From contig OX104127.1 in the NCBI GenBank assembly GCA_944470555.2, forward strand, positions 144,251,787 to 144,315,786: a stretch of 64,000 nt of DNA, given 5' to 3'. The DNA comes from Heterobilharzia americana. Its lineage: Eukaryota; Platyhelminthes; Trematoda; Strigeidida; Schistosomatidae. Positions 25,525-38,060 of the stretch are shown here, piece by piece. Every line of letters begins with the position of its first letter. Within the stretch, counting starts at the first letter, position 1. A program made the translations under genes and the position numbers. Under the pieces are notes generated by a model, which saw only the letters and a program-made list of their open reading frames with translations, was not told where the DNA came from and searched no databases.

Positions 25525-25935
25525 GCTAGGTGAAGTTAGATTAGGTTGGAAGAGGGTTCAGGGTGTCCAGACCAAGATCTGGCACCAGTCAAGGAAGTCT
25601 CCAACTGTTAATCTGAACCATGTGGGGAGATGTGAGCTATCTGGTTGAGGTCCCCGAGAAGAAAGGAATCAGTGGTTGACGATTGACTCTTGATGACATG
25701 ACTGGAAATCGGTCACAACGGTGAGGATGTGTTAACTCCTTGACATCTAAACTTCGAATATTCGCATTAACCTTTGTCTTCAAGTTATTTACTCTCTCAC
25801 ACTACGTCCTCCACTTTGGTATCTGTGCTTTTTCTATCCGCTCATTTTTTTATACTTGCGTGAGGTGTCGGAATTTGAAACTATACACTTTTATGCTAAG
25901 TTCTACATTGATTTTGTCTGTTTGTCATACTAATT
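25525..25935 (+). mobile_element. LINE B 3' end fragment
   Basis: The plus-strand translation shows the C-terminal signature of LINE B: G-W-K-R-V-Q-G-V-Q-T-K-I-W-H-Q-S, then N-H-V-G-R-C-E-L-S-G, then G-P-R-E-E-R-N-Q-W. This matches the segment at 53,870-53,950. A pyrimidine-rich untranslated tail follows to about 25,935. Everything upstream is missing, so it is a 5'-truncated copy, and it begins at the microsatellite. Confidence 0.75.
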
Positions 25936-25989
25936 AGTAGCATTTGACCTCAATTACATTACCACTTTGAGAAGAAATAGTTTATTCTC

Positions 25990-26345
25990 ACTGTTAAAAA
26001 ACGATGCCAATATAATCCACCCATGGCTACGGTGAGATATCTGACTACCTAGTAAGGGTTGAGGATATGAGAAGGCTTCAGGAGTTCAACCGGACGTCAA
26101 GTCTTAGACAGAAGAAATCAGTTAGTTGATGAGGTTGTGAACTTTTGTCGATCGAAGTTACTGAGGCATGCATAGTCACCATCTCTTCTGACGTTAGATG
26201 TTAGCTGAATTAGGTTTAGACTGAATAAAGGTTTAAGGAGGTCAAGCCATGGAGAGAAAAGTAAACTTTTAGCTTGGGGTATGAGTGATAGGTGACATAA
26301 CTCAGAATCGATCCTATTGGCGCAAATACATCCATAAATTATCTT
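25990..26345 (+). mobile_element. Second LINE B 3' end fragment
   Basis: Similarity to LINE B is clearest at 26,298-26,345, where the plus strand reads I-T-Q-N-R-S-Y-W-R-K-Y-I-H-K-L-S, the usual end of the LINE B protein. Upstream frames are broken. It lies about 50 bases after the first tail in the same orientation, so the two may be separate insertions or a tandem duplication. Confidence 0.55.
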
Positions 26346-27235
26346 TTTCCTGAACGTTGTTACATTTAGTAATTTACTTTATATTTCTCTCTTCCTGTGA
26401 CTTTCTAAAACTTTCAAAACATTTACCCATCTGTTTCTGTCTTCCACCTTTGTGTCTTGTATCGTGACGTGCTGATTTCAGGTGTGGTAACTTAAATCAT
26501 AACACAATAGGACCAGGTCCTATTTTGATGATGATTGGTTGCCAAGCCTAAACACTTGATTTCGTTCAGTAACTTTTTTTCCGTATTGTTCATGTGAAAA
26601 CAGGAAACACTGAGATGAATCGCTGAACCAATCTCACATTCAAAACTCCCTGGAAATCAATTAGTCCTTCAAAAACCTCCAGAATGAATGATAATCAAAA
26701 TATCATTAAACTGCAGTGTAGAGTCTAAGAGACAGCTATTTTCCTGTTACACAAGGGTTCATGAAAAGTTGCCTAACTTATATAACTAACTCCAATCGTT
26801 TATCTCATCTTGAAGCATGCTATGTAAAGGAATCACCCATGAGCTATGTAAATCGGTAGGATGAACATTTTTGTCCACTCATGAAAAAAATTCAGCTGTC
26901 TTGTCTCTGTGCTTCTAACCTGACGTTTCAGCACGGATGGATAACTTTCTGAAATTTACTTGCATTTACGCGTTTCTGTTTGTCTGCTTTCTGGAGAGTG
27001 TAGGCCGTACCTCACCTATTTGTGATAACTAACAGTCCACCCCATTTAGATATCAGCGTCAGGTATCCTGGATCACCTCCTATAGCTCTTTTTCCTCCGT
27101 TATGTTTCACTCGATCCGAGACATCAAAACGTGTGCATTTCTTATGACCTTTTTGCTTTGACTACAAAAAGATTACGTCTAAGAATATGAAAGAAGCGAT
27201 AAGGAGACTTGGAGAGGGATTATAACCACGGCAAA
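26346..27235. other. No recognised feature
   Basis: The first about 150 bases are pyrimidine-rich, like the LINE B untranslated tail. The remainder is AT-rich sequence in which I see nothing. Confidence 0.4.
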
Positions 27236-27239
27236 ATAA

Positions 27240-28625
27240 GAGGATGGACGTGCATCTTCTACAAACAGAACTCTGGTTTTAATTGATAGATTGCCAACGC
27301 CTCTGTTATACACAAGTGACGAGTCAGCACTCGTTTCAATCCGTTTTTCTGACTTCATTTCAGATTTTGAAAGATTGTGGGGAAGCGACATGACTAGAGT
27401 TGTCCAGATGGTTCAAAACGGTACCGCTGCTTGACTTGCATCTTCATGGCAATAGCCTAGCACAATATGGCTCGGAGACGTGTTTGGAAAGATTATGCTT
27501 CATACAGCCCACATACCCAGCTCGACAAGCGCAGGTAAACTGACTGAAACATTGGTGTGGGCATAAATGGCAGGCTGTCCTTCACGACTCTTTGAATTAA
27601 ATGTCGGCTGGAGAAGACCATTTGCAGCTCAGCAGCCTGGAACGTTCTTCTGATTGCTTTAGAAAAAGGATTTCCATTAGTCCTGCTGCGTAATCGCATC
27701 TGAGTTCATTATTCATGAGTTGGGTCGTATTAAGAACATCTAGAACTCATTCTTATCACTGTTTCAGCTTCAAGTTTTTGCAGTGAATCTTGTGAGATAG
27801 CCGTTCTGAAAAAGTACTTTTCAAAGGTATCCAAACTCTGTCTGTTGTCATTTTTGTAAATTTTTCTTATTTCTATGCAAGGCGAGTGAATTAGGGTTCC
27901 TTTTTCGACTCATTGAGAGAGGTTATTTATTGATGGACGCCTCTCATCCTCAAATGTGGTAGCTTTACTACTCTGAAAACTTTATTTTTACACGATCGAG
28001 ATCTAAAAAGGTATTCAGGTATCACTTTTAACAAAATGAATCTGCTCATTTTCAGAGGGTGATAAAATTACAAGAATATCTCCAGCTTGCTATCTACTTA
28101 CTTACCACCATTTCGAAAGAGATAACAAAGTATAACTACCATAAATTTACATAATAAAAGGTAATTGTGTATATTTTTCTCGTCAAAAAGGATCAGTTGC
28201 CATCCAGAAACTAAATCATGGTTAGACAGTTATAGAGGTCTTAGTATGAGCAGCTGGAATACAGTACTCCTCGCCCTAATAACACTGTATCTGATATTTT
28301 ATGCTGCCTTATAAAGCAATGAACATTTCTTATTGAGGTTTCTGAAATCTTAGTTATTCGAGACTGAAGTCACAGATTCAATAATTTTATCCATTTCAAG
28401 TTGGTTTCCTGTAGATTGGTCTTTTTAACGAGCCATCAGGTCTTTTCTTCAACGACATGTTAAAAAAATGAAATTCTGAGTTGTTTCTTAACTTCCATCA
28501 TGAAATTAACTGAGGGACAGTCCTCAATGAATTTGAAGAGATTGGCATCAAGATCAATTTTCTTATTGTAGACGATGAAATTATCATCCATATATTTTCC
28601 AATATAGATAGGAACAATCGATAAT
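27240..28625 (-). mobile_element. Penelope-like element remnant 1 (RT and C-terminus)
   Basis: On the minus strand an open stretch at 28,610-28,490 reads YIGKYMDDNFIVYNKK; its YMDD box (28,583-28,594) is the RT catalytic motif. It is followed by F-K-F-I-E-D-C-P-S-V-N-F-M-M-E-V and, after shifts, D-G-S-L-K-R-P-I-Y-R-K-P-T, a pattern specific to Penelope-like RTs. Further on, a 68-codon frame (27,493-27,699) matches the linker before the GIY-YIG endonuclease (A-I-R-R-T-F-Q-A-A-E-L), and 27,179-27,391 holds a decayed terminal segment. Many stops make it inactive. The N-terminal part of the RT is absent at the junction with the gypsy remnant. Confidence 0.75.
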
Positions 28626-28734
28626 TGGATGTACTACAGTCTGAATAAGCACTAAGTTCTTTATAATTATGTCACTAATATTCCCTAGAAACTTAAGTAA
28701 TTTAAGCGTAACTCCACTCTTCTAACAGATTTCT

Positions 28735-31060
28735 TCATGGTGAATTTTGAAAACATCGTAACATCCCACATGATAAGTTACCATAAGGGTCTCTTACTGT
28801 TTTCAATGACTGTAGGGGTTTGTGATCTGTCTCAGTGTGGAATCGTAAACTTAGTAGGTAGGGTCTTGATTTGTCTAACGCAGCTATGTATTCTTTCTTA
28901 ACCATAAAGTATGTCTTATCTGCGGGTGCCAAGAAATGTCCGGCATATTCGGAAACTGTCGGACTTCCTTAGAATGGCCTTTATGCCGTACTCACCTGCA
29001 TCTGGGATAACCGTGAACTGTTTCTCTGTTTCAGGCAGTCGCAGAATCTTCTGTCGTCCATCTAAACGTCCCTTCGTTTGATCAAAGGTTTATTGTGTTG
29101 TCTCCATCCTAGTAATCTTAGTATTACTTAGGGATTTTTACAAGATCACCGTCATCTTGTTAAATCTGCTAAGGAACCGGTCACAGAACGGTGATCTTCC
29201 AAAGAACTTTCTGAGTTTTCTTGTAAAATTGGATAATGCCTTTTTTGTATTTTAATTTTCATCTTGCATTGGCTTTACTTTCTTGTTTCGTACTTTATAA
29301 CTCAACTGGATGACACTGCTGTTAGATGTCTGCAACTTGTTCTTTTTAATTCATAGTTCAAACTCTTAAATTCTCCTTAGGTCGACTTCCCCTTGATCCA
29401 ACTTTTCTTTTTTGTGAGCCCACAAAACCGCATCGTCACCATAAACCTCGAAGATCTGAAGGTTCCCGAATAATAACATCATTAATCCAAAAGGCACTTG
29501 TTCAAACTAATAGTGATTCTGGCCCACGATAAATGACGTTTTGCTTCGACCACTCTCTTTTATTCGCAGTTGACAGCAGCCAGGAAGTAAATCCAAAGCT
29601 GCGCGAAATTCCGAATTCGTTAGATGATATAATGTTTTTGTCACTGTTGCCACTACACGTGGTTCCACTTCTGTTATGTTATTCAGTTCTCTGAAATTGA
29701 CACAGGATTTATGCTTTCTATTCAACTTCTTGACTCAGAGAACCGATTAGCTGTATGAACAACTAGATTCTTCAGTTGTTCCCCCATTCAGCATCTTTCG
29801 AGTCTGTCGGTCCGTTTTGGCTTCTAAATGCACGGGTGTTTTGGGCGTTGTAAATGTTTTCATTCCACAGTTACTCACTGGAATCTCAAAGTCTGTGGAC
29901 ATCTCCACCTCCGGTGACTCACTGATATTTGGTTGTTTGTCTCCAGTTGCTTTTTCCAGTACTTTTACTTTCGGCATTTCGTCGTTCTCATGTATCGAAA
30001 ATGAGCCTAACTTTATGGTTACTTTTCTACTTCTTGTGTCAGTTATCGTTGCCATCTGTCTTAGGAAGTTTCCCATTTCGGGTCTCTGTCAACCTGTAGT
30101 TTTAATCAACGGAAACGTTTTTTTCAGCTTCCTATTTCTGTGACAGTTTGAAACCCTTTTTTTTAAAGTAGCCCTCCTCTTATGGTCTAAGTCGCTAAAG
30201 CTCCGACACTGGTCTTCGGCTATTGGAGAAATCGCTTCCCCTGTATCAGACAAGCGAATTATTGTCCACTTATGTGTAGTCTGGTGTAAATCGCTCCTCT
30301 ATCCATTACTGCTACCAATAATCCCTGTTTAACCGGAAGGAAAGAAGGCACATTGTATCGATTTAAATATTTGCGTTTCCGTATCACTGGGCAGTTTCTG
30401 TGCCAAATCCCTGTTCTTCAACAGGCTAAGCATCTATAATTCTTGTTGACTTCTATGCAGCTAGCTGTCATGTGATGGTGCGATTCTTCTAATTGCTTCA
30501 CAATAATGTTCATTTCTTCACTGTAACTAATTACCACCACCGTATGATTCATCAGCTGGTCATATTAGCTAGCTGACTGGGATCCATAGCTTGTGCAGCC
30601 TTCACTAGCTGTAGCTACTGTTTGGTGGCTGTAGGCGCACTTTCGGTTGACTGAAAAGCTAGTAATTGTGCTCGGAATTCTTTATTTAAAGTGGACAATG
30701 CTTGACTTAGCAGACCTGTTATCACTACTGTAATTATCAGCGAGTTAACTTCTATCCAGAGCTTTGCGCCTCTAAATATCTAGAGGCTTCCTGTCTATCT
30801 GCTTGGGTATCAAAATCATCTACCAGTCGATCAATAGAAATTCCCTGCAGAGTATTCTATCAATTCAGTCCATGCTGTCTTATGCTATCCACGTTATTTC
30901 TCTTCAAAAGCATCTCGAGTATCACCATCTTCGGCTCCTGGATACCTATTAGATGAGCAACTGCCTGAAAAACCTGAAGCTATTGCTCCGTCACCTTGTC
31001 CGGAAGCCGAAACACCAACTGAAGAAGGATCACAGTCCAGAACTAAAATAGCCATTTAAA
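28735..31060 (-). mobile_element. Ty3/gypsy retrotransposon remnant (gag-PR-RT-RH)
   Basis: Domains run in gypsy order on the minus strand. A gag-like frame begins near 31,060. A CCHC zinc knuckle lies at 30,391-30,432, with its His replaced by Ile and one codon now a stop. The aspartic-protease D-T-G is at 30,239-30,247, one frame-shift after a stop at 30,256-30,258. The linker frame (29,747-30,076) ends in E-E-S-S-C-S-Y-S. The RT begins C-V-N-F-R-E-L-N-N-I-T (29,725-29,507) and continues to a V-Y-G-D-D box near 29,440. RNase H has T-D-H-K-P-L-Q-S-L (28,735-28,932). No integrase follows: the sequence passes directly into Penelope remnant 1. LTRs were not identified. The element is clearly dead. 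Confidence 0.8.
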
Positions 31061-31129
31061 GGGAAATTATATTGGGTTTCTGCAGAATAGTAAGACGTAA
31101 CACTAAATCCAGTTTTTAAAAATTGTCTG

Positions 31130-31320
31130 TGCGTTCTACATTCTAGATGAGCCGAGTTTCAGTTTCTGTCACTTATTCGTTTATTTTCTGCATTTCCCTC
31201 TTAAATTAACCGTTCCCTCCCTCAGAATCTCTACCGACTGGATGGTAACTCTGCTTTCTTTTCGGATGGATATCAGACTATATACTGCTTACATGTAATG
31301 GTTAAGTATCACGCACAACA
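31130..31320. repeat. Dispersed repeat shared with 52,080-52,260
   Basis: The two stretches align in the same orientation: both begin TTCTACATTC and go through pyrimidine-rich sequence to GATATCA and CATTA-like ends. It lies just before the gypsy gag start, so one reading is a leader or LTR segment of that element with a solitary relative at 52 kb. Confidence 0.5.
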
Positions 31321-31321
31321 A

Positions 31322-31445
31322 TATGAGAAAGTATAACTATTTACGACTCGTCAGCTGGATGTACCAGTTTCCCAGTGAGTGATGCGGCTCTCATTCAGAC
31401 TCGAATGACACCACTCAGTTAGAAGCCAAATGTATCCGTCCAATT
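31322..31445 (-). mobile_element. Sm-alpha-like SINE with partial hammerhead
   Basis: On the minus strand there is a tRNA-like head with B-box-like ATTCGAGTCTGAA (plus 31,394-31,406), then GGTACATCCAG and a hammerhead 5' core CTGACGA (plus 31,348-31,354). That satisfies CTGANGA, but the GTCC/GGAC stem and the GAAAC half are lost (GTCGTAAATAGTTATAC). It therefore cannot be active. Confidence 0.7.
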
Positions 31446-32700
31446 AACGATGGAGATTCAAAGGCTGTAGCATCGGAAAATATAATTTCATTCATCTCAT
31501 AAATTGTATGATGTAAAAAAATCCACCTAATAGTTACAAAATATTCGTCGTTTGCATGAATCATGCACCAAATACACTTGATTAGTTAGTCCACTGAAGT
31601 GTTTGGGAATCTCGCTGCTTCGGTTGCTCCCTGTGCATCAAATTTCTGATGCTTGAAGTCTAAGGATCTACCTAAATGATATATTGTGTCTGAGAGCTCT
31701 ACTAAATATTTGAAGTGTATGAATTTCATGTTGCATGAATACATACTTTTGAATTATAGAAATGAATTCAGCTGTAAGCTTTTACTTTCAGTCAGGTGTG
31801 TATACTTGAAGTAACTTGTGACGTAAGTGTAAAGATATATTCCGCTAAGATGGATAGTCCTCTGATGACCGGAAAAGTAGTGCTACATATGTATAAGGCA
31901 TATCTATGTCCACCACTCTTATTGGGCTCAAAGTTAGTACTCTGTAGGAAAAGGTTAATTCTCTAGGCGAATGGGATTACAATTCAATATTTATCCGACT
32001 TAGACAACTGAAACGTGCTTAGTAATGATTTACAAGACAATTCATTGGTGGCTAGATGTTAGGACTTGAAATCAGTTACAAAAGTGTGAAGGAATTCATT
32101 TTCACTCTTTCATAAATCAAAAAAAGTTTTATATCTCTTGTCTTAACTTGTTTCTTTTGTCTCCGTTCACTGATGAACTCTGAAATCATCCTTTTTATTG
32201 CATTTTTTTTCTTGTTGTTGGTTGTTTTCTTGTATTTTCTGTTTATTACACTAGAAAACTTTGTATTGATTCATTATTGTATCAAGTTTTATGCTACTTT
32301 TTACTCCTCTGTTTTTGTAATCTAACTGAAATGGTTAACAGGAGTTACAATAGTAGTGGTTGCATACTATATTATATGATAATAATTCTATTTCACTGGC
32401 TAATAACTTTTCAAGTTATTATTTACAATTAATGCAAAATAAAAGATACTTTTGTCATTAGACAGAGGAATTTCAAGGTTAAAGTCGATTACTTGGGTGT
32501 AAACCAAATATAAGCATATGACGCCACTCTTTATTACACCAAATTGCTATACTGAACTTTAAATTTGAGTACAATGACTGGCTAATAGGATTCTACGGAA
32601 GATGCATTAAGTGGTGTGCATTACTGATCTCAAAACAAATTACTGATAAATACTATCCTTTTGTTAGTTTTACCAGCTATTTAATATATACTTGATAGTA
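31446..32700. other. AT-rich non-coding sequence
   Basis: No gene, RNA or repeat was recognised here. T-rich stretches occur around 32,150-32,250. Confidence 0.4.
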
Positions 32701-32704
32701 ACAA

Positions 32705-34105
32705 CCTTGTCAAACTCCCAAAAAAGGGCGACCTAAGTGTTTGCAAGAACTGGTGAGGAATCATGCTCCTGTCCACCCCAAGCAAAATATTAAGCCGCAT
32801 CATCCTGGAGAGACTAAAGGATGCGCTGGATTCAAAACTACTACCCGAATAGGCTGGATTCAGGAAGAACAAATCATGTGCGGACCAAAATGCAACGCTA
32901 CTCTACGCATCACCATGGAACAGAGTATAGAATGGCAGTCAACCCTCTACCTCAACTTCATCGACTTTGGAAAGGCCCTCGATAGAGTCGACCAAGAGGT
33001 AATTTGGCAGCTGCTTCAACACTACGATTTTAGTGCTATAAACCTTTATCAATTTCATTCAACAACTATATAAAGACTCCACATGTCAGGTAATTCGAAA
33101 TGGGAAGCTCAGTGACGCCTTTGAATTGAAGACTGGAGTAAAACAAGCTGTCTACTGTCACCCATGATATTCCTGATTGTGGTCGACTGGATCATGCAAC
33201 AAGCAGTGAGGAGCGAGAAGAGGGGAATACGCTGGCTGGACCGCAGAAAAGATCCTAGAAGATTTGGATTTCGCCGATGACTTGTGTCTAATGTCTTGTA
33301 GCACAAAATTGAAGATCTAGAGGCGAAAACTAACAAGTTGGCAGAAGAGGCAGAGCAGCGAAAATGGGACTTTAAGTGAATGTATAGAAGACAGAGGTGA
33401 TGAAGATACCTAACCAACACCACCAACAACAACAAGCTCCAATGACCATCAACGGGAGAAACCTAAAGGAAGTAGCCTCCTTCACCTATCTAGGAAGCAC
33501 TGTTTCAACTACAGGCGGCACAGGTACAGACGAGGACGTCAAAGTCAGCCGGGATCGGAAAGCAAGACAGGCGTTCATCAACCCGAAACCAGTGTGGTGA
33601 CCTAATGCACTCCACTCAGCATAAAGAACAGGATCCGAATTTTCAACACTAATTCAGTCAAGTCAATGCTTCTATATGGTTCAGAGACTTGGTGCGTTAC
33701 GAAAGGCATTTCCAACAAACTACAGATATTCATCAACAACTGCCTACGCTGACCCGTTACTGAGGCTCAGATGACCAGAAAGAATAAGCAACAAGGAACT
33801 CTGGCTGGGTAACGATCCAACCAAGAACCTATCACTCAAGAAATATGCAGAAGAAGGAAGTGCAGATGGATTGGGCATGCACTGAGAAGATCATTCGGGG
33901 ACATCACGCTCCAGGCTAGGCTGTCGAGTGGAACGCAGATGGGAAACGGCGAGTTGGGCGTCCGAGGTGAGAGTGACATGGAGGAGATGGTGTGAGGAAG
34001 AAATGAGAGCTTCTGGGCTGTCGTGGAGCCAGAGTGGAATGGAGACGTGCTAGTGAAGCCCTAATTTCCACTAGGGACCCAAGGGACAAATAATAATAAT
34101 GATAT
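32705..34105 (+). mobile_element. RTE/SR2-like LINE, 5'-truncated
   Basis: The plus-strand frames give an almost complete RT and C-terminus with shifts. It starts in the L-P-K-K-G-D-L region near 32,715. Motif A is Y-L-N-F-I-D-F-G-K-A-L-D-R-V-D (about 32,949-32,993), followed by a K-T-G-V-K-Q-segment, the catalytic FADD (33,270-33,281), and F-T-Y-L-G-S-T-V-S (33,481-33,507). The terminal W-R-W-I-G-H and G-R-R-V-G-R-P-R-like end is followed by GGACAAATAATAATAAT (34,083-34,099). The longest intact piece is 110 codons (32,741-33,073). The endonuclease half is absent and several shifts disable it. The 3' end is shared with the copies at 8.2 and 44.4 kb. Confidence 0.88.
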
Positions 34106-34174
34106 TAACAATGATTTCTGCATTAATTATGCATCGTCGGTGAGTGACTAACTCAGAAGCACTACCCATTGCCT

Positions 34175-34196
34175 ATGTGTGTGTGTGTGTGTGCGT
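34175..34196. repeat. (TG)n microsatellite
   Basis: This is nine TG units followed by CGTG, close to the 3' end of the RTE-like element. Confidence 0.9.
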
Positions 34197-34199
34197 GCT

Positions 34200-36305
34200 T
34201 CAACTCATAAAAGCTTTACTAAGCCGTAAAGTCTCGAAACTAGTTTCTATCAGCACATAGACTAACCCTTTTCATGTTTGTCAATCTAAACCCTTATAAA
34301 CGTCAGACTGTTAACTTAAGCCTCAGGCGGTAAACAAGAATCGTGTGAGCTTCTTTGGTTTCATGAATTCTGTGGTATTTCTATAGAAAGCGAACTGATT
34401 GTTACCTATTCTGGATTGCGTTTCACTTCCGATCTTTGTTGGTCTTCGAATAGCTTGTTGACTTTCAGTAGAATCTTTCATTTGTCCTATTACAATACGA
34501 AGCTGAAACTTTGTGATATTACCCGGCCTCTCCTTTTACAATTTATTGATTCCTGAATTTTACGTATTCTTCTTTACTGGTCCCTGACAATCTTTTCTGG
34601 TCTACTAAAAAAGGACTAAGTTATGTTGCATAAGGATTTGAAAGCTGTCAGTAGGGCAAGTACTGTGTGTCTTATCCTACTGGTAAAGCTGTAGTTGAGA
34701 GACATTTCATGCAGGCAGGTAGCTACAGTCATTTTATCTGATACTCAGTATCAACTTTATTCTCACCTGTCTCCATGTATCACCTCAAGGAGGACAAGAA
34801 GGAATTATATAAAACTTTACGCTCGTACGGCTAACTATTAGAATCCAACTGTGTCTCACCTAGTATTCATCGTCTGTGAGGAAAAACGTCTTAGAACAGA
34901 ACTCAACTATCAACCTTTGTAACAATAAGTTATCAGTCTTTCTAATAACTTAAGTATTGATGTGTAATTTCCTTTGTTATTAATATTATATAGATAATTT
35001 AAATTGGTATAATGGACGCTATTCGAAGTGTTGTAAAGGAACATATTTTTTGTTGGAATAGTATATGCTGAAAATTCCAAGTTGCATCAAAAATTAGGTC
35101 ATTATTATTATTTATTGAAAAGAATGTTGTTTTAACTGCTACATTAATTATTTCAGTTTTTTTTTCCCGTTTAATTCATTTTTTACGTACAGCAACAGAA
35201 GTGTGTAACAATAGGTCGACTGAGTTGACCATTTAAGATTTCTAATGGTAAAAGCTTTTCAGATGGGTAACAAATCTGACACATTTTCTCAAGTGAATGT
35301 ATTGGCAATCCACAGTAAAGAACCTCTTAGTCAAAATTACAGAATTCGACCATTGAAATGAGCTTAACAGTTTTTACTGAAACAGTATGAGTTACTGGAT
35401 CGCCATAACACAGATATACAAACCTACCCAACTGGGTGACCATTGATATATGTTTTTGTAAATTTGAAGGTTATTTGTGTTTAAGTCATAATAACCTTGA
35501 CGAATATAGATGATATTCAAAATGTTCACGCTGTCTGGAAGCGTCTTTTGTGAATATATTTCATAGTTCGCTAAAGAAGAAACAAAATTCTCTCACAACC
35601 ATACGAACTGCACATTATTCTCACACCACACCTTTATTCATTTACTTCATTTTCTTATATGACTGTCGGAAAATTTCTCCAAGGCTTGCTTTCATTGGAT
35701 ATTCCATGACCTTCTTATTCCATTTTTTCATAATCAATTATCCATGAAGTTTCTTGTTTAGTATGTAACTCTATTTGTGTCTCAACATTCATTTGGTTTT
35801 CGATACTTTGTGTTGACCATAGTCAACAATCAGAATTCCTTTGCTTAACCACTGAAAACGGATAAACTTGAGGTGATGAATTTGCGAACTGTCTACAAAT
35901 TACACAGTTCATATTAACCCTTTTCACTGTTGAGTAGTTTCTCAACTGCCCAGCAGTGGTACCAACTGAGTTTTCATTGGAAGCCACCCACCTAGATCGT
36001 TTTGATGTGGTTAGCAAAATCTAAGAAGCATCTTATGAAGGATTTCTAACTATTCATATTGTTCAGTAATATTTAACGCATTAGCATTTTGGATGACCAG
36101 TATAACTTCATTGATATTTTAAAATCTATGTTTATTTTCCCCGTATTCTTGTCAGGATCACTTCTTAAGTTCGACTGCATGTCAGTAGACCGGTACCTGT
36201 TGGTTCAAATGATGCTCTGGTCAACAGTTTTGTTGCAGCTCAAATCACTATACGCTGACTCAACATTTAGTTTAGAAAATTTCGGAAAATCGATTGATTA
36301 TAAAC
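34200..36305. other. AT-rich non-coding sequence
   Basis: Only short frames are open. The minus strand of 34,340-34,610 is less stop-rich than its surroundings and could be mobile-element debris, but no motif was recognised. I see no gene. Confidence 0.35.
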
Positions 36306-36309
36306 GGCT

Positions 36310-36480
36310 TTTGTTACGGATCAGAATCACTTGCTGAACCAGTCGGAACTTAGGAGCAATGAACGGGTTTTTCGTTCTACATCGGGATTCCTCAGCGGTG
36401 TGCAGCCAAGACTGTAAAAAGGATGGAGCTTAGGACCCTCAGCTGTCACGGGGATCACCTTATCACTCGAAATCCAATGA
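36310..36480 (-). mobile_element. tRNA-headed SINE with hammerhead-like core
   Basis: On the minus strand CTGAGGA (plus 36,389-36,395) is followed by ATCCCGATGTAGAAC and GAAAAAC. The first core half is intact. Stem II is weakened (ATCC/GAAC) and the downstream cleavage triplet reads GTT. The tail matches the family weakly. It is probably inactive. Confidence 0.6.
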
Positions 36481-37740
36481 TGCATATTTCTGAACTGCTC
36501 TTAACTCGCTATGAGTTGCAACCATCGTCCAATGCTATCGATTAGTATTCATCCTCCCTCTCCGCTTAGATTCCGACCCAGCGACTGAGTGATAACATGC
36601 TTATCATGAATCAGCTTAAACAGTCTGATAAATACTGTAGATTATAGTTGAAATAAAAAACAAAAGACCGTTCTATATTGTAAGTCACTAACAATGAAAA
36701 GTACTGAACGAAACACTTCCAGATCTCAAGGTAGTCATATTAATAGTCAACTGCTCAGTCCTGATCCCATTGGTTGGCATTTCTCTAATTCGCATATTCC
36801 GACTACCGACGAATGCCTATGGTGACCATTTATCCTCATTCTCGACTTAGTCAGCTAGATAGCTTACAGTTTCACAAAGATTACTCATTAGTTTTTTGAC
36901 TGGATGCTCCCAGTTAAAAAAATGAATCAACTCAATAAATATTTTGTTCAAAACATGTTAAAATATTGAACCTTTTTAAAAGTTCTTTCCTGGTGCTCAA
37001 AGAAAACATTGTAGTAAAACAGAAGCATTCTTGTATGAAACTAAGTGTTGATTGTCTTTAACTAAGAGATTAGTAAAGTTAGGATTAGACATAAGATGAT
37101 CATAGCGAATAAAAATTTTCACGACGGGATCATTCTCTTAGCTGTCCACTCCTGAAGGCATTATGGGAAGGATAGGACATTCCAGAGTAATTTCTGATCG
37201 AAAGTCAATATAAGTCACATGCCAAAGGGAAGTTACGTAATTTCAATAGGCATTTAAAATGAGGAACCAAACAGATGACTATTAAAAAAATATTTCTGCG
37301 TCATAAGAGGACTGTTTAGGGTAGTCGATCTTCTACAATGACTATGAAAAAGGAAAAAGGTAACACGTTCAGCTTTCAACCATCCTTCTCAAATACATCA
37401 TAGACGACTTAATAAACAGCTAGCTGTTGTTGTTCAGAAGTTAGAGAAGAAAGTCCTCAGCCCAAAAGCACTGGCTTCGATGAAACTACGATGCTGACTT
37501 CGGACTATTATCCCTGTTCAAAGAAACTTGATTGAAAATTTAGGATGTTTAAGGTGAAATTCGGACTCACAATCATATACATATTATGAATTTAAAATCT
37601 AATTTTAAAATGAACGGGTGACGATTAACTCTCCTCCATCCAGCTAACCTTGAAAAGAATCCTTTTGACTCAAATGTACACTGGTGATATTTGCTTACAT
37701 TCATGGTGGGTTTGAGGTAGATAGAATGAATAAATATCTT
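36481..37740. other. No recognised feature
   Basis: This is AT-rich non-coding sequence with short A-runs. No domain, RNA or repeat was identified. Confidence 0.4.
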
Positions 37741-38060
37741 TATTCTCAAGTTATGAATTCAACATGAGAGAAGCCAGTTTACAAGCCTCATCAAACTGAT
37801 AATTGCAGAGAAACATAAAAGGTTTGAGCAGTTTTGAATGGTACATAGGGAGGATATTAAACTCTATCATGATATCAAATGTCTAAATGTTATGAAAATA
37901 GCAGGAAAATATCACTTTACAGTACATACATATCTTTCTGAGTTTAAATCATTCCTACTCACAATTCTTTTTCCACATCAAACGGTGCAATATTCAGTGT
38001 TTGCATTGTGAGTAGTCGATATGATTGACCCGTCTGCAAAACCTAGTGTTTCGTCAGATA
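37741..38060 (+). repeat. Old dispersed repeat, copy 2
   Basis: This matches 284-740 in the same orientation. The strongest shared run is around 37,763-37,782 (ACATGAGAGAAGCCAGTTTA), with further blocks to about 38,060. This copy is AT-richer than the one at the left end. No coding content was recognised. Confidence 0.55.

Noticed and set aside
25327..25648. Frames with Tyr-Ile repeats on both strands
   Set aside because: They are produced by the (AT)24 microsatellite.
30549..30555. CTGATGA on the minus strand inside the gypsy gag region
   Set aside because: It looks like a hammerhead half, but no GTCC/GGAC stem or GAAAC follows and the bases read as gag codons.
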